Shown piece after piece: positions 25,354-34,713 of a stretch of DNA of 64,000 nt (positions are counted from its first letter, which is position 1; each line of letters opens with the position of its first letter). The DNA lies in the NCBI GenBank assembly GCA_013823855.1, contig PNMW01000082.1, positions 62,001 through 126,000 on the forward strand, given 5' to 3'. The notes beneath the pieces are model-generated. The model saw nothing but the letters and a program-made list of their open reading frames with translations. It did no database searches and was not told the origin of the DNA. Both the position numbers and the translations under genes were made by a program. The DNA is from Lysobacteraceae bacterium (lineage in GTDB: Bacteria > Pseudomonadota > Gammaproteobacteria > Nevskiales > Nevskiaceae).

Positions 25354-26193
25354 TCAGATCAGCGCGGGCGCGCTGACCGGCGCGCTCGAACCTTCCTCGT
25401 CGGTCCACACCCGGAACAGTTCCAGCGTGTGCTGGCCATAGGTCGTGGTGATCGCGACGTCTGCGGCATCGCGGCCGCGGGCGATCAGGATGCGGCCGAT
25501 GCGCGGCTGGTTGTTGCGCGGATCGAAGGCATGCCAGGCCCCACCGAGGAACACCTCCATCGAGCCGGCGAAGTCCATCGGCGCATCGACCTTGGGCACG
25601 CCGATGTCGCCCAGGTAGGCGGTGCAGTAACGGGCCGGAATGTTCAGGCAGCGGCAGAACGCGATGGCCAGATGCGCGTAGTCGCGACAGACACCACGCC
25701 CTTCGATGTAGGCCTCGAAGGCGGTCTTGGTCGGCCGCGCGTACTCGTAACCGAACTGGATGTGGCGGTTGACGAAATCGCAGACCGCCTGAACCCGTCG
25801 CCAGCCGGGCGGCGTGTGGCCGAACAGCTTCCAGGCGGTGTCGGTCAGCAGATCGGTTTCGCAGTAGCGGCTGCCGAGCAGGTAGACCAGGGTCTCCTCC
25901 GGCAGCGATTCGACCGGATGCTGGACGGCGTCGAGCAGCACCGGCTCCGGCAGGCCATGGTCGCGAATCAGGCCATCGGCAAACAGCCGCACCCGTCCGG
26001 CGGGCGCCTTGATGCGGCTGCACCAGTTGCCGAAACCATCGCGGTACATGGTGATCGGCACCGGCGGATCGACGCAGAGATGGTCGGGACGCACCAGATC
26101 GGAAGCCCGCGAGTAGTGGGCGTGCAGATTGAGGATCATCGGTGTCGGCTGCGGACACTGGTAGACGATCTCGTAACCAAAGCGGATCAGCAT
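25354..26193 (-). CDS. Transglutaminase-like cysteine peptidase family protein
   Basis: 279 aa. N-terminal beta domain (bacterial transglutaminase-like N region), then the catalytic core with Cys in EGRGVCRDYAHLAIAFCR (about 169), His in GGAWHAFDPRNNQPRIGR and Asp six residues on, the C-H-D triad. Proteins of this type are often linked to peptide or amide-bond hydrolysis rather than crosslinking. It lies downstream of the N-formylglutamate amidohydrolase gene on the same strand (57-base gap). Confidence 0.87.
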   Translation of the reverse strand: MLIRFGYEIVYQCPQPTPMILNLHAHYSRASDLVRPDHLCVDPPVPITMYRDGFGNWCSRIKAPAGRVRLFADGLIRDHGLPEPVLLDAVQHPVESLPEETLVYLLGSRYCETDLLTDTAWKLFGHTPPGWRRVQAVCDFVNRHIQFGYEYARPTKTAFEAYIEGRGVCRDYAHLAIAFCRCLNIPARYCTAYLGDIGVPKVDAPMDFAGSMEVFLGGAWHAFDPRNNQPRIGRILIARGRDAADVAITTTYGQHTLELFRVWTDEEGSSAPVSAPALI

Positions 26194-26250
26194 GGAGTTC
26201 TTTCCGGCGGGGTGGGTGGACCACGGTTCCGGATCGATCCGGTGCCGGAG

Positions 26251-27045
26251 TTACAGCGCTGCCAGCAGCGGTGGCAGCAAGCGTGCCAGCCGAGTCGCCC
26301 ATTGCTGCTGGCCGGCGCTGTCAGCGATCAGGTCCTGGCGAATCTCCAGTTCGACATGCGGCAAGCCACGACGTTCACCATGCTCGGGGATCGTCCAGTC
26401 GGTCTGGTCGGACAGATCGTAGGGCTCGTTGTAGCCGACGTTGAGGCGGCCCTCGGCCGCAAGCGCGCGGCCCAGCGCCTGCGCCAGACGCGGATCGCGG
26501 TTGTACAGCACCCCGACCTGCCAGGGGCGACGGCGACCATTCCAGACCGGCGTGAAACTGTGGATCGCGATCAGTGCCGTCGCTCGCCGCTGCTGCCGGC
26601 GCTCATCGAGCAAGGCTGCGATGGCAGCGTGATACGGCAGGAAGATCTCGCGGGCGCGCTGCCCGGCATCGGCAGAAGTGACCGACGCGTTGCCCGGAAT
26701 CACCGTGCCGTCGCTGACCGTGACGATCGACTCGGCGCTGTGCAGCGGCCGATTGCAGTCGATCACCAGCCGCGAATAGCGTTGCATCAGCAACGCCGCC
26801 TTGAGCATCGCCGACAGCCGCAATGCGACTTTCGCCGAACCGAGGTCCCAGCCGATGTGACGGCGCAACTCCGCTTCCGGAAGGCCCAGCGCACCGAGAC
26901 GCTGCGGCACCGCGCAGCCGGCGTGATCGGCGACCAGCACGAAGGGCGAGGCACCATCGAGGCGCCGGGTCCACACCGGCGACGGTTCGCCGGTGGCCAG
27001 CAGCGCTGCGGAAGACTGCGATTCGGAATGTGCCGAGAGCGCCAT
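26251..27045 (-). CDS. N-formylglutamate amidohydrolase family protein
   Basis: 264 aa. The family (PF05013) hydrolyses N-formylglutamate in the histidine pathway, but many members stand outside hut operons, as here. Motifs: VLVADHAGCAVP near the N-terminus, YSRLVIDCNRPL, IHSFTPVWNGRRRPWQVGVL and the late HVELEIRQDLI, with His and Glu zinc ligands. No hut genes are adjacent. Paired with the transglutaminase-like gene, suggesting a role in small amide turnover (inference). Confidence 0.88.
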   Translation of the reverse strand: MALSAHSESQSSAALLATGEPSPVWTRRLDGASPFVLVADHAGCAVPQRLGALGLPEAELRRHIGWDLGSAKVALRLSAMLKAALLMQRYSRLVIDCNRPLHSAESIVTVSDGTVIPGNASVTSADAGQRAREIFLPYHAAIAALLDERRQQRRATALIAIHSFTPVWNGRRRPWQVGVLYNRDPRLAQALGRALAAEGRLNVGYNEPYDLSDQTDWTIPEHGERRGLPHVELEIRQDLIADSAGQQQWATRLARLLPPLLAAL

Positions 27046-27096
27046 GGTGTCGGGTCTCGGACTTCGATGAAGCCGCCGGACGGCGGTCTTCGTAAA

Positions 27097-27173
27097 TGGT
27101 CGGGGCGACAGGATTCGAACCTACGACCTCTTGCTCCCGAAGCAAGCGCTCTACCAAGCTGAGCTACGCCCCG
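27097..27173 (-). tRNA. tRNA-Pro (anticodon CGG)
   Basis: 77 nt with encoded CCA (plus-strand TGG at 27097-27099). Acceptor CGGGGCG pairs with CGCCCCG, the D-arm is GCTCAGCTTGGTAGAGC, the anticodon loop TTCGGGA reads CCG codons, and the T-arm has GGTTCGAATCC. Confidence 0.97.
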
Positions 27174-27197
27174 CAAACTGCGGTTTTACTGCTGGAT

Positions 27198-28262
27198 CTA
27201 GCTGTCTCGCCGAAGGCAGAAATCAACCAGTTCCACGAGCGCTTTTTTGTGCGGAGTTTCGGGCAAACCCTGCAGCGCTGCTGTTGCCGAGTGGCTGTAC
27301 CGCCCGGCGAGGGCGCGACTATACGGGATCGCTCCGGTCGCTTCAACCGTTTCCAGCACATCATTGATGCGTTCGACGCGACCGTTGGCAATGGCATCGC
27401 GAATCAGCGCGCGCTGGGCGTCCGAGCCCTTCTGCATCGCGTACAGCAGCGGCAAGGTCGGCTTGCCTTCGGCGAGGTCGGTGCCCAGATTCTTGCCGCT
27501 GACCTCGGGATCGGCGGTGTAGTCGAGCAGGTCGTCGATCAGCTGATAGGTCATGCCGAAGTCGTGACCGAACTGGCCGTAGATCGCCTGCTGCTCGGGC
27601 GGCAGATCGGCGGCGATCGCCCCCAGCGTGGCGGCTGCGCGGAACAGCTGCGCGGTCTTCAGTTCGATCACGCGCAGGTAGCGCGCCTCGGTGATGTCCG
27701 GGTCGTTGCAGTTCATCAGCTGCAGCACTTCGCCTTCGGCGATGGCATTGGTGGTGTCGGCCATCGTCCGCATCACCGCCATGCGATCGCTTTCGACCAT
27801 CAGCTGGAAGCTGCGCGAGTACAGGAAGTCGCCGGACAGCACTGCGCCGGCATTGCCCCACACGGCATTGGCGGTCTTGCGGCCACGGCGGCGATCGGAG
27901 TGATCGACGACATCGTCGTGCAGCAGCGTGGCCGTGTGGATGAACTCGATCACCACGGCGAGCAGGTTGGCCAGTTCGCCCTTGGCACCGAGCGCGCGGG
28001 CCACCAGCAGCAGCAGCGCCGGACGCAGCCGCTTGCCGCCGGCCGCGATGATGTAGCCGCCGATCTCGTTGATCAGCGGCACCTCGGACGCCAGGCGACG
28101 GCGGATCAGGGCATCGACGGCACGCATGTCCTCGTCGACCGGAGCCAGCAGCGCGGCCAGTTCGGCCGAGCGCCCCTTGCCCGACGACAGCTGGGGAACG
28201 GCGGCCGCCACGGCAGCGAGGCTACCGGCGGAAAACACGGAATCCACGGGATTGATGGTCAA
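27198..28262 (-). CDS. ispB: Octaprenyl (all-trans polyprenyl) diphosphate synthase
   Basis: 354 aa if the TTG at 28260-28262 is used. Builds the quinone side chain from FPP and IPP. Motifs: GGKRLRPALLLL, first Asp-rich LLHDDVVDHSDRRRG and second LIDDLLDYTAD. Compared with E. coli IspB it has about 30 extra N-terminal residues, so the start is uncertain; GTG codons occur a few codons in. It lies just downstream of tRNA-Pro on the same strand. Confidence 0.92.
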   Translation of the reverse strand: MTINPVDSVFSAGSLAAVAAAVPQLSSGKGRSAELAALLAPVDEDMRAVDALIRRRLASEVPLINEIGGYIIAAGGKRLRPALLLLVARALGAKGELANLLAVVIEFIHTATLLHDDVVDHSDRRRGRKTANAVWGNAGAVLSGDFLYSRSFQLMVESDRMAVMRTMADTTNAIAEGEVLQLMNCNDPDITEARYLRVIELKTAQLFRAAATLGAIAADLPPEQQAIYGQFGHDFGMTYQLIDDLLDYTADPEVSGKNLGTDLAEGKPTLPLLYAMQKGSDAQRALIRDAIANGRVERINDVLETVEATGAIPYSRALAGRYSHSATAALQGLPETPHKKALVELVDFCLRRDS

Positions 28263-28371
28263 GGAGATAGCAGTCTGGAAGCGGTGCGCCGGCGGAAGGC
28301 CGGCGGACCGGAGCCGCGCAAGGACGATGCCGGATTCTATCAGCCTGAAAACGGCAGGACGGCCGCCCGGC

Positions 28372-29607
28372 TCAGACGCCGGCTTCCGCGACCAGGTCCT
28401 TCATCGACACGGACTCGTCGGCGAGACGCTCGGCTGGCACCGTTGCCCGAGCCGCGACCAGCTTCTTCATCAGGCCGAAGTCGCGCAGCTGGCTGACCGC
28501 ATCGGCGGCAATCACCTTGCCCTGCTTCAGGTAGAACGCCGAGAACGTGCGGTTGGCGGTCGAGCCGCGCACCACCAGCTGGTCGAAGCCGCTCGACAAC
28601 CCGCACATCTGCAGCTTCAGCTCGTACTGGTCGGACCAGAACCACGGCAGCTCGTCGTAGGCCTTCGGCTGCCCCATGATCGCGCGCGCCGCGTAGCGCG
28701 CCTGCTCCATCGCGTTCGGCACCGACTCCAGGCGCACGCGCCCGCCGAGCAGCGCGCTCGGGCGGTTGGCGCAGTCGCCGGCCGAATAGATGTCCGGGTC
28801 CGAGGTCTGGCCGTGTTCGTCGACGACGATGCCGTTGTCGACCGCGAGCCCGGCCGCTGCGGCCAGTTCGCAATTGGGGATCAGGCCGATGCCGACGATC
28901 ACGGCATCGGCGTTGATGATGCTGCCGTCGACCAGCCGCACGCCGCTGACCGCGCCTTCGCCGACCAGCGCGGCGATCTGCACGCCCAGCTTGATGTCCA
29001 CACCTTCCTCGCGATGGACACGGGTGTAGAACTCGGAAATCTCCGGCGCGGTCACCCGCGCCAGCACCTGCGGCGCCGACTCCAGCACCGTCACCTTCAA
29101 ACCCTTCTTGACCGCAACCGCCGCGATCTCCAGGCCGATGTACCCCCCGCCGATGATCACCAGGCTGCGGCCTTCGACCAGCCGCTCGCGAATCGCCGCG
29201 GCATCGGCCACCGAACGCAGCGACAGCACGTTGCCGAGGTCGGCACCGGGAATCGGCAGCGGCCGGGCGCGCCCGCCGGTGGTCAGCGCCAGCTTGGTGT
29301 AGGCGATGGTCTGGCCGTCGGACAGGGTGACGGTCTTCGCGGCGCGATCGATCGCCGTCGCCGACACGCCGGCGATGAACTCGATTCGGTTCTTCTCGTG
29401 CACCGCAGCCGAGCGGATCGGCAGCTGGTCGGGCGTCACCGAGCCGGTGAGATAGCCCTTGGACAGCGGCGGCCGCTTGTACGGCAGCTCGGCTTCGTCA
29501 CCGACCATCACCACGCGCCCCGGAAAGCCCAAGGTCCGCAGTTCGGCGGCGAACTCGCTGCCAGCCTGGCCGGCACCGACGATCACCACGGTCGAATCGG
29601 CGTTCAT
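28372..29607 (-). CDS. Ferredoxin/rubredoxin reductase-type FAD oxidoreductase
   Basis: 411 aa. NAD(P)H-dependent flavoprotein of the putidaredoxin/rubredoxin reductase family, which passes electrons to a small iron-sulfur protein for P450 or alkane hydroxylases. FAD motif VGAGQAGSEFA (10-20), NAD motif IIGGGYIGLEIA (about 157-168) and the late IYSAGDCAN. GGGAG precedes the ATG. No ferredoxin, rubredoxin or P450 is in the window, so the partner is elsewhere. The upstream neighbour on the same strand is a DUF1302 protein. Confidence 0.88.
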   Translation of the reverse strand: MNADSTVVIVGAGQAGSEFAAELRTLGFPGRVVMVGDEAELPYKRPPLSKGYLTGSVTPDQLPIRSAAVHEKNRIEFIAGVSATAIDRAAKTVTLSDGQTIAYTKLALTTGGRARPLPIPGADLGNVLSLRSVADAAAIRERLVEGRSLVIIGGGYIGLEIAAVAVKKGLKVTVLESAPQVLARVTAPEISEFYTRVHREEGVDIKLGVQIAALVGEGAVSGVRLVDGSIINADAVIVGIGLIPNCELAAAAGLAVDNGIVVDEHGQTSDPDIYSAGDCANRPSALLGGRVRLESVPNAMEQARYAARAIMGQPKAYDELPWFWSDQYELKLQMCGLSSGFDQLVVRGSTANRTFSAFYLKQGKVIAADAVSQLRDFGLMKKLVAARATVPAERLADESVSMKDLVAEAGV

Positions 29608-29709
29608 CGGGCACTCCCGATCGGAGACAGGACGGAAGCGGCAGCGTATCGGGTCATCGGGCGGTCACCGTGGTTATGGACGGCGCGCATGATAGCAATC
29701 GGGCCGGAC

Positions 29710-29739
29710 CCGCGCCCCGCCCTTCGGACCGGGGCGCGG
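29710..29739 (-). terminator. GC-rich hairpin after the DUF1302 gene
   Basis: CCGCGCCCCG (29710-29719) pairs perfectly with CGGGGCGCGG (29730-29739), 12 bases after the DUF1302 stop. There is no T-run, so it may be a Rho-dependent or 3'-protecting stem. Confidence 0.55.
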
Positions 29740-29751
29740 CCGGCCGCCACA

Positions 29752-32247
29752 TCAGAACTGGTAGCGCAGGAAGAAGCCGATGTTGTCACGATCGCGGATC
29801 TGGTTATTGCCGCCGCCGCGCGTGTACATGTTGTAGGTGATGGTCAGCGAGGTCGACTTCTCGTAGCGGATCTCGAACAGCGAGTTCAGCTGGATGCGGC
29901 CTTCGACGAAGTTGGCGCCCGGCCCCGGCGAGTTGTTGTAGACGTCGTGCTGGAAGATGAACAGCGGCTGCACCGAAATGCCCGGCAGCACGGATTCGTA
30001 GCTGATGCGGCCGACCACGCGGTAGCCGCCGGCGAAGCTGTGCGCGAACTGGTTGCGCTTCGCCTGGAACGGATTGAAGCGCAGGCCGTCGCCGCCGATC
30101 GAGCATGCCGGGTTTGTCGAGCAGGCCAGGCGCGAGCCGTCGGCGCCCGAACCGTCGGCACCGGCCGAGGCGTGGGTATAGGCGGCACCAGGACCTTCGA
30201 TCTGCAGCTGATCGAACTTCGGCAGATTCAGCACATGGGTGGCCGCAACCTCGTAGAGCAGGATGACTTGGTCGGCACCGATCCAGTTCTCCGTCGCGCT
30301 GAGCACGCGAGTGGCGCCGAAGGCGTACTGCATGACCTTGCCCGGGATCCAGCCACGGATGTACTCGTTCGGTGCGTTCTCACCAATCGTGCCGCCGCGG
30401 TAAGGGGTAATGAAATTCGGAAAGCTGCGCGCGGAGCCCGGCACCGAACCAACCACCAGCGTCAACGTGTCCGGGAATGGGTTATCGCCGTTGGCATCGA
30501 CGAAATCATTGCTGGGGAGGAGGCTGTACTGATTGCCGCCGTTCTCGGTGAATCCCACCGAGTTGGTGGTTCCGAGGCAGCCGATCGCCTGATCATGGCA
30601 ACGACTCAGCGTCGGGCCAAACGCGGCGAACGCGAGATCGACGATGGCAACCTGCAGCGGCAAGTTGGGACGATAGGAAATCTCGCCCTGGTAGCTGTAA
30701 TCCCCATAGGTCGTGTTAAAGCTGAAACCAATCATCTTGCGATTCTCGGGGTATTCCAGCTGGATACGTGCCGTGTCGAACGGCACGGCGTCCGATTCCT
30801 GCAGGCCGGGTCTCGGCAGAAGCAGGTTCGGAACCCCGAGCACATCACCCCCGAGATCCAGCGCTGCCAGCGGGGACAACGCGAGAAGCTGGACAAGATC
30901 CGTCGCCAATGACAATGGGGTGGCCAGACCATTGGTCGCGATCGGCAGGTTCGGACAGGAATTCAGGAACGTGAAAGCGCTGGTAGCGTCGATGCCGATT
31001 GCCGAGCCCTCGCGCCTCGCGCAGCTAGCATCCGTTGCATAGGTGCTCACATACGGTAGCTTCGAATGGTAATTCATGAAGTAGAAGCTCAGATCGGTAC
31101 CGTTGTTCAGCCATTCGGCGTAGTAGCCGAGCTTGAAGCCGTACTGGCCCTGATCCTTGGCGCGGTTGTCCGGCAGTCGGGGAATGGCAAGGCTGGTGGG
31201 GGTGATGGTGGTCAGCGGACTGTCGAGTCTGCCGCCGGCCAGCTGTTCGAAATCGTCGGCTGCCGAACCGAAGCTGGCATTGACGAATCCCCGCAGGTCC
31301 TGGGTGCCGATGTCGACAAAGCTGTTGAAGGTTCCCGGCGTCGGGATTTCCACCGCCCGCCACTCGAACTGGTAGTAGCCCTCGACCGAGACGCCCTCGA
31401 CCAGATTGGTGGACAAACGCAGCATGTTGACGGGCACATAGAGATCTTCAAGCAAACCGTTGCCGCTGCGGAAAAAGGCATTGGCGTTGATCGGCTGTGC
31501 CTGGTTGACCGAGTTCAGCAGGGCAACAGTTGCCTCGCCCCACTGCACGGTCTGGCGACCGACGCGGAACTGCAGGTCACGATCGCCTGGCAGGGCCACC
31601 GAGCCGAAGAAGTTGGTGTCGAGGAACTGGTAGCGCAGGCCGATCTGCTGAGCCTCATCCTCGTTGCGAGCCTCGGTGAACGCCTGGCCAGGACCGTAAA
31701 CCTGAGTGTAGTACCGATTCGATGGAGTGCTGCGAATCGGCCCCGACAAGCCGACCGACGCAAAATTCTCGGACGTAATGCGATTCCTGTACCGCACCTT
31801 GCCGTGATACAGCGCCGGATCGTAGATCGCACGGCCGCGGTAGAAGAAACCGAAATCGCCGGATTCGATCTTCAGATCGTGAGTCCAGACGATCGGGCTC
31901 TGGGTGATGTCACCTTGATTGAAGTTGAGATTTCCGTCATCGAAGTTCATCGACGCGGCACCCGGTGCTCGCCTCAACTGCTCCGCCGGAAAGGTCTGAG
32001 TGCGGTTCACACCCTGACAGAGCATATACACACCCGAGCAGACATTCGGATTGATGTTGGCCTTGCCGATCAGCCGCGAGTCCTGCGGCTCAATGCGGAA
32101 CGCCACTCCGGCCGTCAGGGTCTGGTTGACGATCGCATTGAAGTCCTGATCAATGAAATTGAAATCGAACTCGGTCGCCGTCACAACAATCGGCGAGATG
32201 CTGCCGACAACGACCACGGCACAAGCCGCACGCTTGGTTACACGCAT
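29752..32247 (-). CDS. DUF1302 family envelope protein, 831 aa
   Basis: The start at 32245-32247 has an ideal GGAGG; the upstream extension is not coding. Signal peptide (MRVTKRAACAVVVVGSISPIVVTATEF broken after about residue 25), then the DUF1302 pattern of alternating aromatic beta-strands: FNAIVNQTLTAGVAFRIE, RVGRQTVQWGEA and the C-terminal Phe (FFLRYQF) typical of outer-membrane beta-barrels. Family members occur with DUF1329 proteins in hydrocarbon and lipid users; transport of a hydrophobic compound is suspected, not proven. It is a second, diverged copy of the protein at 59731-61917 and has no DUF1329 beside it. Confidence 0.85.
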   Translation of the reverse strand: MRVTKRAACAVVVVGSISPIVVTATEFDFNFIDQDFNAIVNQTLTAGVAFRIEPQDSRLIGKANINPNVCSGVYMLCQGVNRTQTFPAEQLRRAPGAASMNFDDGNLNFNQGDITQSPIVWTHDLKIESGDFGFFYRGRAIYDPALYHGKVRYRNRITSENFASVGLSGPIRSTPSNRYYTQVYGPGQAFTEARNEDEAQQIGLRYQFLDTNFFGSVALPGDRDLQFRVGRQTVQWGEATVALLNSVNQAQPINANAFFRSGNGLLEDLYVPVNMLRLSTNLVEGVSVEGYYQFEWRAVEIPTPGTFNSFVDIGTQDLRGFVNASFGSAADDFEQLAGGRLDSPLTTITPTSLAIPRLPDNRAKDQGQYGFKLGYYAEWLNNGTDLSFYFMNYHSKLPYVSTYATDASCARREGSAIGIDATSAFTFLNSCPNLPIATNGLATPLSLATDLVQLLALSPLAALDLGGDVLGVPNLLLPRPGLQESDAVPFDTARIQLEYPENRKMIGFSFNTTYGDYSYQGEISYRPNLPLQVAIVDLAFAAFGPTLSRCHDQAIGCLGTTNSVGFTENGGNQYSLLPSNDFVDANGDNPFPDTLTLVVGSVPGSARSFPNFITPYRGGTIGENAPNEYIRGWIPGKVMQYAFGATRVLSATENWIGADQVILLYEVAATHVLNLPKFDQLQIEGPGAAYTHASAGADGSGADGSRLACSTNPACSIGGDGLRFNPFQAKRNQFAHSFAGGYRVVGRISYESVLPGISVQPLFIFQHDVYNNSPGPGANFVEGRIQLNSLFEIRYEKSTSLTITYNMYTRGGGNNQIRDRDNIGFFLRYQF

Positions 32248-32586
32248 GAAAATCCTCCTTTGATGAAGCTCGTCATTCGCACGTTTTGGTCGGGACCGGC
32301 ACTCCGGCGCCGTTGTCGCGCCGTGACCGGTCCTCGTTGCCTTCCTGCCCCGCGTAAGCCTTGCAGCCAACCCAGTTCCCGTCTCGGCGGAATTGCTGAA
32401 CGAACGGAGAATAAACAGCCATGTGCCAAATTGCAGCGCCTTTCACGCAGCGCCGTCCGACGGCGCCGGAGGCGACCCCGATTCCTGTGCGTCGAACCCG
32501 GATCGGCCGCGCCGAATCTCCGACATTTCCCGCTGATTCGGGCAAGGAAATTTGACACGTGTATAACGAACAACTAGATTCCAGCG
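32248..32586. other. Intergenic region between the DUF1302 gene and the TetR gene
   Basis: 339 bases without a convincing gene. It holds divergent promoters and, near the right end, one copy of the TetR operator described at 32554. A GC-rich block around 32450-32480 (GTCCGACGGCGCCGGAGG) may fold locally. No RNA gene or riboswitch fold was recognised. Confidence 0.5.
32554..32567 (+). promoter_or_regulatory. TetR operator copy 1
   Basis: GACACGTGTATAAC, centred on the palindrome ACACGTGT, 19 bases before the TetR ATG. A 12-of-14 match (GACGCGTGTCTAAC) lies after the gene at 33244, before the efflux genes. Confidence 0.6.
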
Positions 32587-33225
32587 ATGGAACCGCTTGA
32601 ATCGCGTCGTCATGAAGAGAAGGAGCGCCGCCGCGAGGACATCCTCGACGCGGCCGAATCGGTGCTGGCCGCCAAGGGCTACGACGACGCCAAGATGGAT
32701 GACATCGCGCGTGCCGCCCGAGTCTCCCGGGCGCTGCTGTACATCTACTTCAAGGACAAGCGGGAACTGCAGTTCGCGCTGTGCCTGCGCGGTCTGGACC
32801 TGCTGCGCCAGCGCTTCGCCGAAGCCCGCGGCCGACATCCGCGCGGGGTCGACCAGATCAAGGCGATCGGCCGCGCCTACATCGGCTTCGTTCAGGAATT
32901 CCCGGTGTATTTCGATGCATTGGCGCGCTCGGAAGCGCAGCACACCGAGCTTGAAGACGACGACAGCGTCTGCCACCGGATGATGCTGGCCGGCCGTCTC
33001 GTCCATCTGGAAACGATCACCGCGCTGCAGGCCGGCGAGAAGGACGGCAGCCTCCGTCCCGATCTCGGCGACCCGCTGCGGGTGGCGATGACGCTGTGGG
33101 GCTTCACCCACGGCGTCGCCCAGCTGGTGATGACCAAGAGCGAGATCTTCGCCCACGAGGGCATCGCCCTGAACGCCTTCGTCAACGACGCGATCGACAT
33201 GGCGACGCGCTCGATTGCCCGCTGA
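32587..33225 (+). CDS. TetR family regulator of the RND efflux operon
   Basis: 212 aa. HTH at about residues 35-57 (MDDIARAARVSRALLYIYFKDK), then a helical ligand domain of AcrR/TetR_C type. It is the first gene of a plus-strand set: regulator, outer-membrane factor, membrane fusion protein, RND pump. Repeated 14-base sites before this gene and before the pump genes suggest repression of both itself and the operon. The effector is unknown. Confidence 0.9.
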   Translation: MEPLESRRHEEKERRREDILDAAESVLAAKGYDDAKMDDIARAARVSRALLYIYFKDKRELQFALCLRGLDLLRQRFAEARGRHPRGVDQIKAIGRAYIGFVQEFPVYFDALARSEAQHTELEDDDSVCHRMMLAGRLVHLETITALQAGEKDGSLRPDLGDPLRVAMTLWGFTHGVAQLVMTKSEIFAHEGIALNAFVNDAIDMATRSIAR

Positions 33226-33243
33226 TTTTCATGTCCGGAGACT

Positions 33244-33257
33244 GACGCGTGTCTAAC
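33244..33257 (+). promoter_or_regulatory. TetR operator copy 2
   Basis: GACGCGTGTCTAAC, in the 34-base gap between the TetR stop and the first ATG of the outer-membrane factor gene. Same orientation and near-identical sequence to 32554-32567. Confidence 0.6.
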
Positions 33258-33259
33258 TG

Positions 33260-34713
33260 ATGGACAGAAATCCAAACTCGATGCACCGACCGGTCCAGCG
33301 CCGCGACGTCCCGCCGGACGCCGCCGGACCAGACCGCTGGCGCTGCTGGTCGGCCTGCTGCTGACGGTAACCGCGCATTCCAACGAGCCGTCGGCAGCCG
33401 ATCCGCTGCCGGCCTACCTCGCCGAAGCGCTGGCCAGCAACGCCGCACTGGAGGCCCGGAATTTCGCGGTCGAAGCCGCCGCCCGCGGCCTCGGTGCCGC
33501 CCGCGCCCGGCGCGCGCCGCAGCTGGCGCTGAACGCCCGCTACACGCTGGCCGATGGCGGCCGGGTCACCCGCATCCCGACCGGCGATCTGGTCAACCCG
33601 ATCTACCAGACGCTGAATGCGCTGACCGCCGGCAGCGACAACCCGACCCAGTTCCCGCAGATCGGCAACAACGACATCAATTTCCTGCGCCGCACCGAGC
33701 AGGACACCCGGTTGACCCTGAGCGCGCCGATCTACGCGCCGCAGATCACCGAGCAGATCGGCATCCGCGCCGCCGAGTTCGACGGCGCGATCGCCAGCCG
33801 CGAAGCCTTCGCCCGCACGCTGGTGCGCGACGTCAAGGCCGCCTACTTCCAGCTGGCCCAGCTGCAGGCCGGCATCGAGGTACTGGACGCCAGCCGGATC
33901 ACGCTGGCCGAGAACCGCCGCGTCGCCGAGTCGCTGGTCGCCGCCGGCAAGGCCACCCGCGATCGCGTGCTGCGCGCGGAGGCCGAATGTCTCGCCATCG
34001 AACAGCGCCTGCACGCAGCGCGCAACGACGAACGCGCGGCCCGCCGCTACCTGAACCTGCTGCGCAACCGCGAGGAAGGCGAACCGGTCGCGGTCGCCGA
34101 CGGCGCCCTGTCCTTGCCGGCTCCGACACCGGGTGATGCCGCCACCCGCCCCGAGCTGCGCGACCTCGACGCCCGCGTCGATGCCGCCGATCACGCCACC
34201 CGCCTCGCCGGCGCCAGCTTCCTGCCGAGCCTGTCGCTGATCGCCGACAGCGGCGTGCAGGGCACCAGCTACCGCATCGACCGCGACAGCGATGTCAGCA
34301 CCGCCTCGCTGGTGCTGAGCTGGACGCTGTTCGATTTCGGTGCCCGGCGCGCGGCGGAATCACAGGCGCGCGCGCAGCGCCAGCAGCTGCAGGCGGCGCG
34401 CGACGATGTCCGGCGCCAGCTCGAACTGGCCCGGCTGTCGGCCGACGACCAGGCGCAGACCGCCGAACGCGCGCTGCTGACCGCCGAAGCGCGGATCGCC
34501 GCCGCCGAGGAAGGCTTCCGGATCGCCGAGAAGAAACGCGATGCCGGCCAGCTGAGCCAGATCGAATTCCTCGACGCCGAGCGCGCCCGGACCGAGGCGC
34601 GTCTCGGCCTGGTCATCGCCCGCAGCGCGCTGCAGACCGCGCGCGCCGAACAGGAATACGCCAGCGCCGCCTACCCCCTGCCCGCCACCGTCGTTTCGAG
34701 CGCCACGCCATGA
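33260..34713 (+). CDS. TolC-family outer-membrane efflux factor, start region frameshifted
   Basis: The homologous frame is open from the TetR stop and reads ...RTRPLALLVGLLLTVTAHSNE (signal peptide), then LPAYLAEALASNAALEARNF and a repeated coiled-coil OEP domain (VKAAYFQLAQLQAGIEVLDAS, later RDAGQLSQIEFLDAERARTEARL). That frame has no ATG, GTG or TTG before the signal peptide. ATGs at 33260 and 33281 are one frame off and meet a stop inside the signal peptide. A single missing base near 33300-33350 would join them. So this is either a sequence error, a true N-terminal frameshift or a CTG start. The stop overlaps the next gene (ATGA). Confidence 0.82.

Noticed and set aside
28069-30912. 947-aa plus-strand open frame
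   Set aside because: Shadow across ispB, the flavoprotein and the DUF1302 gene; no homology.
32370-32420. Possible sigma54 promoter (TGGCAC on the minus strand) before the DUF1302 gene
   Set aside because: The -12 GC element is missing at the required distance.
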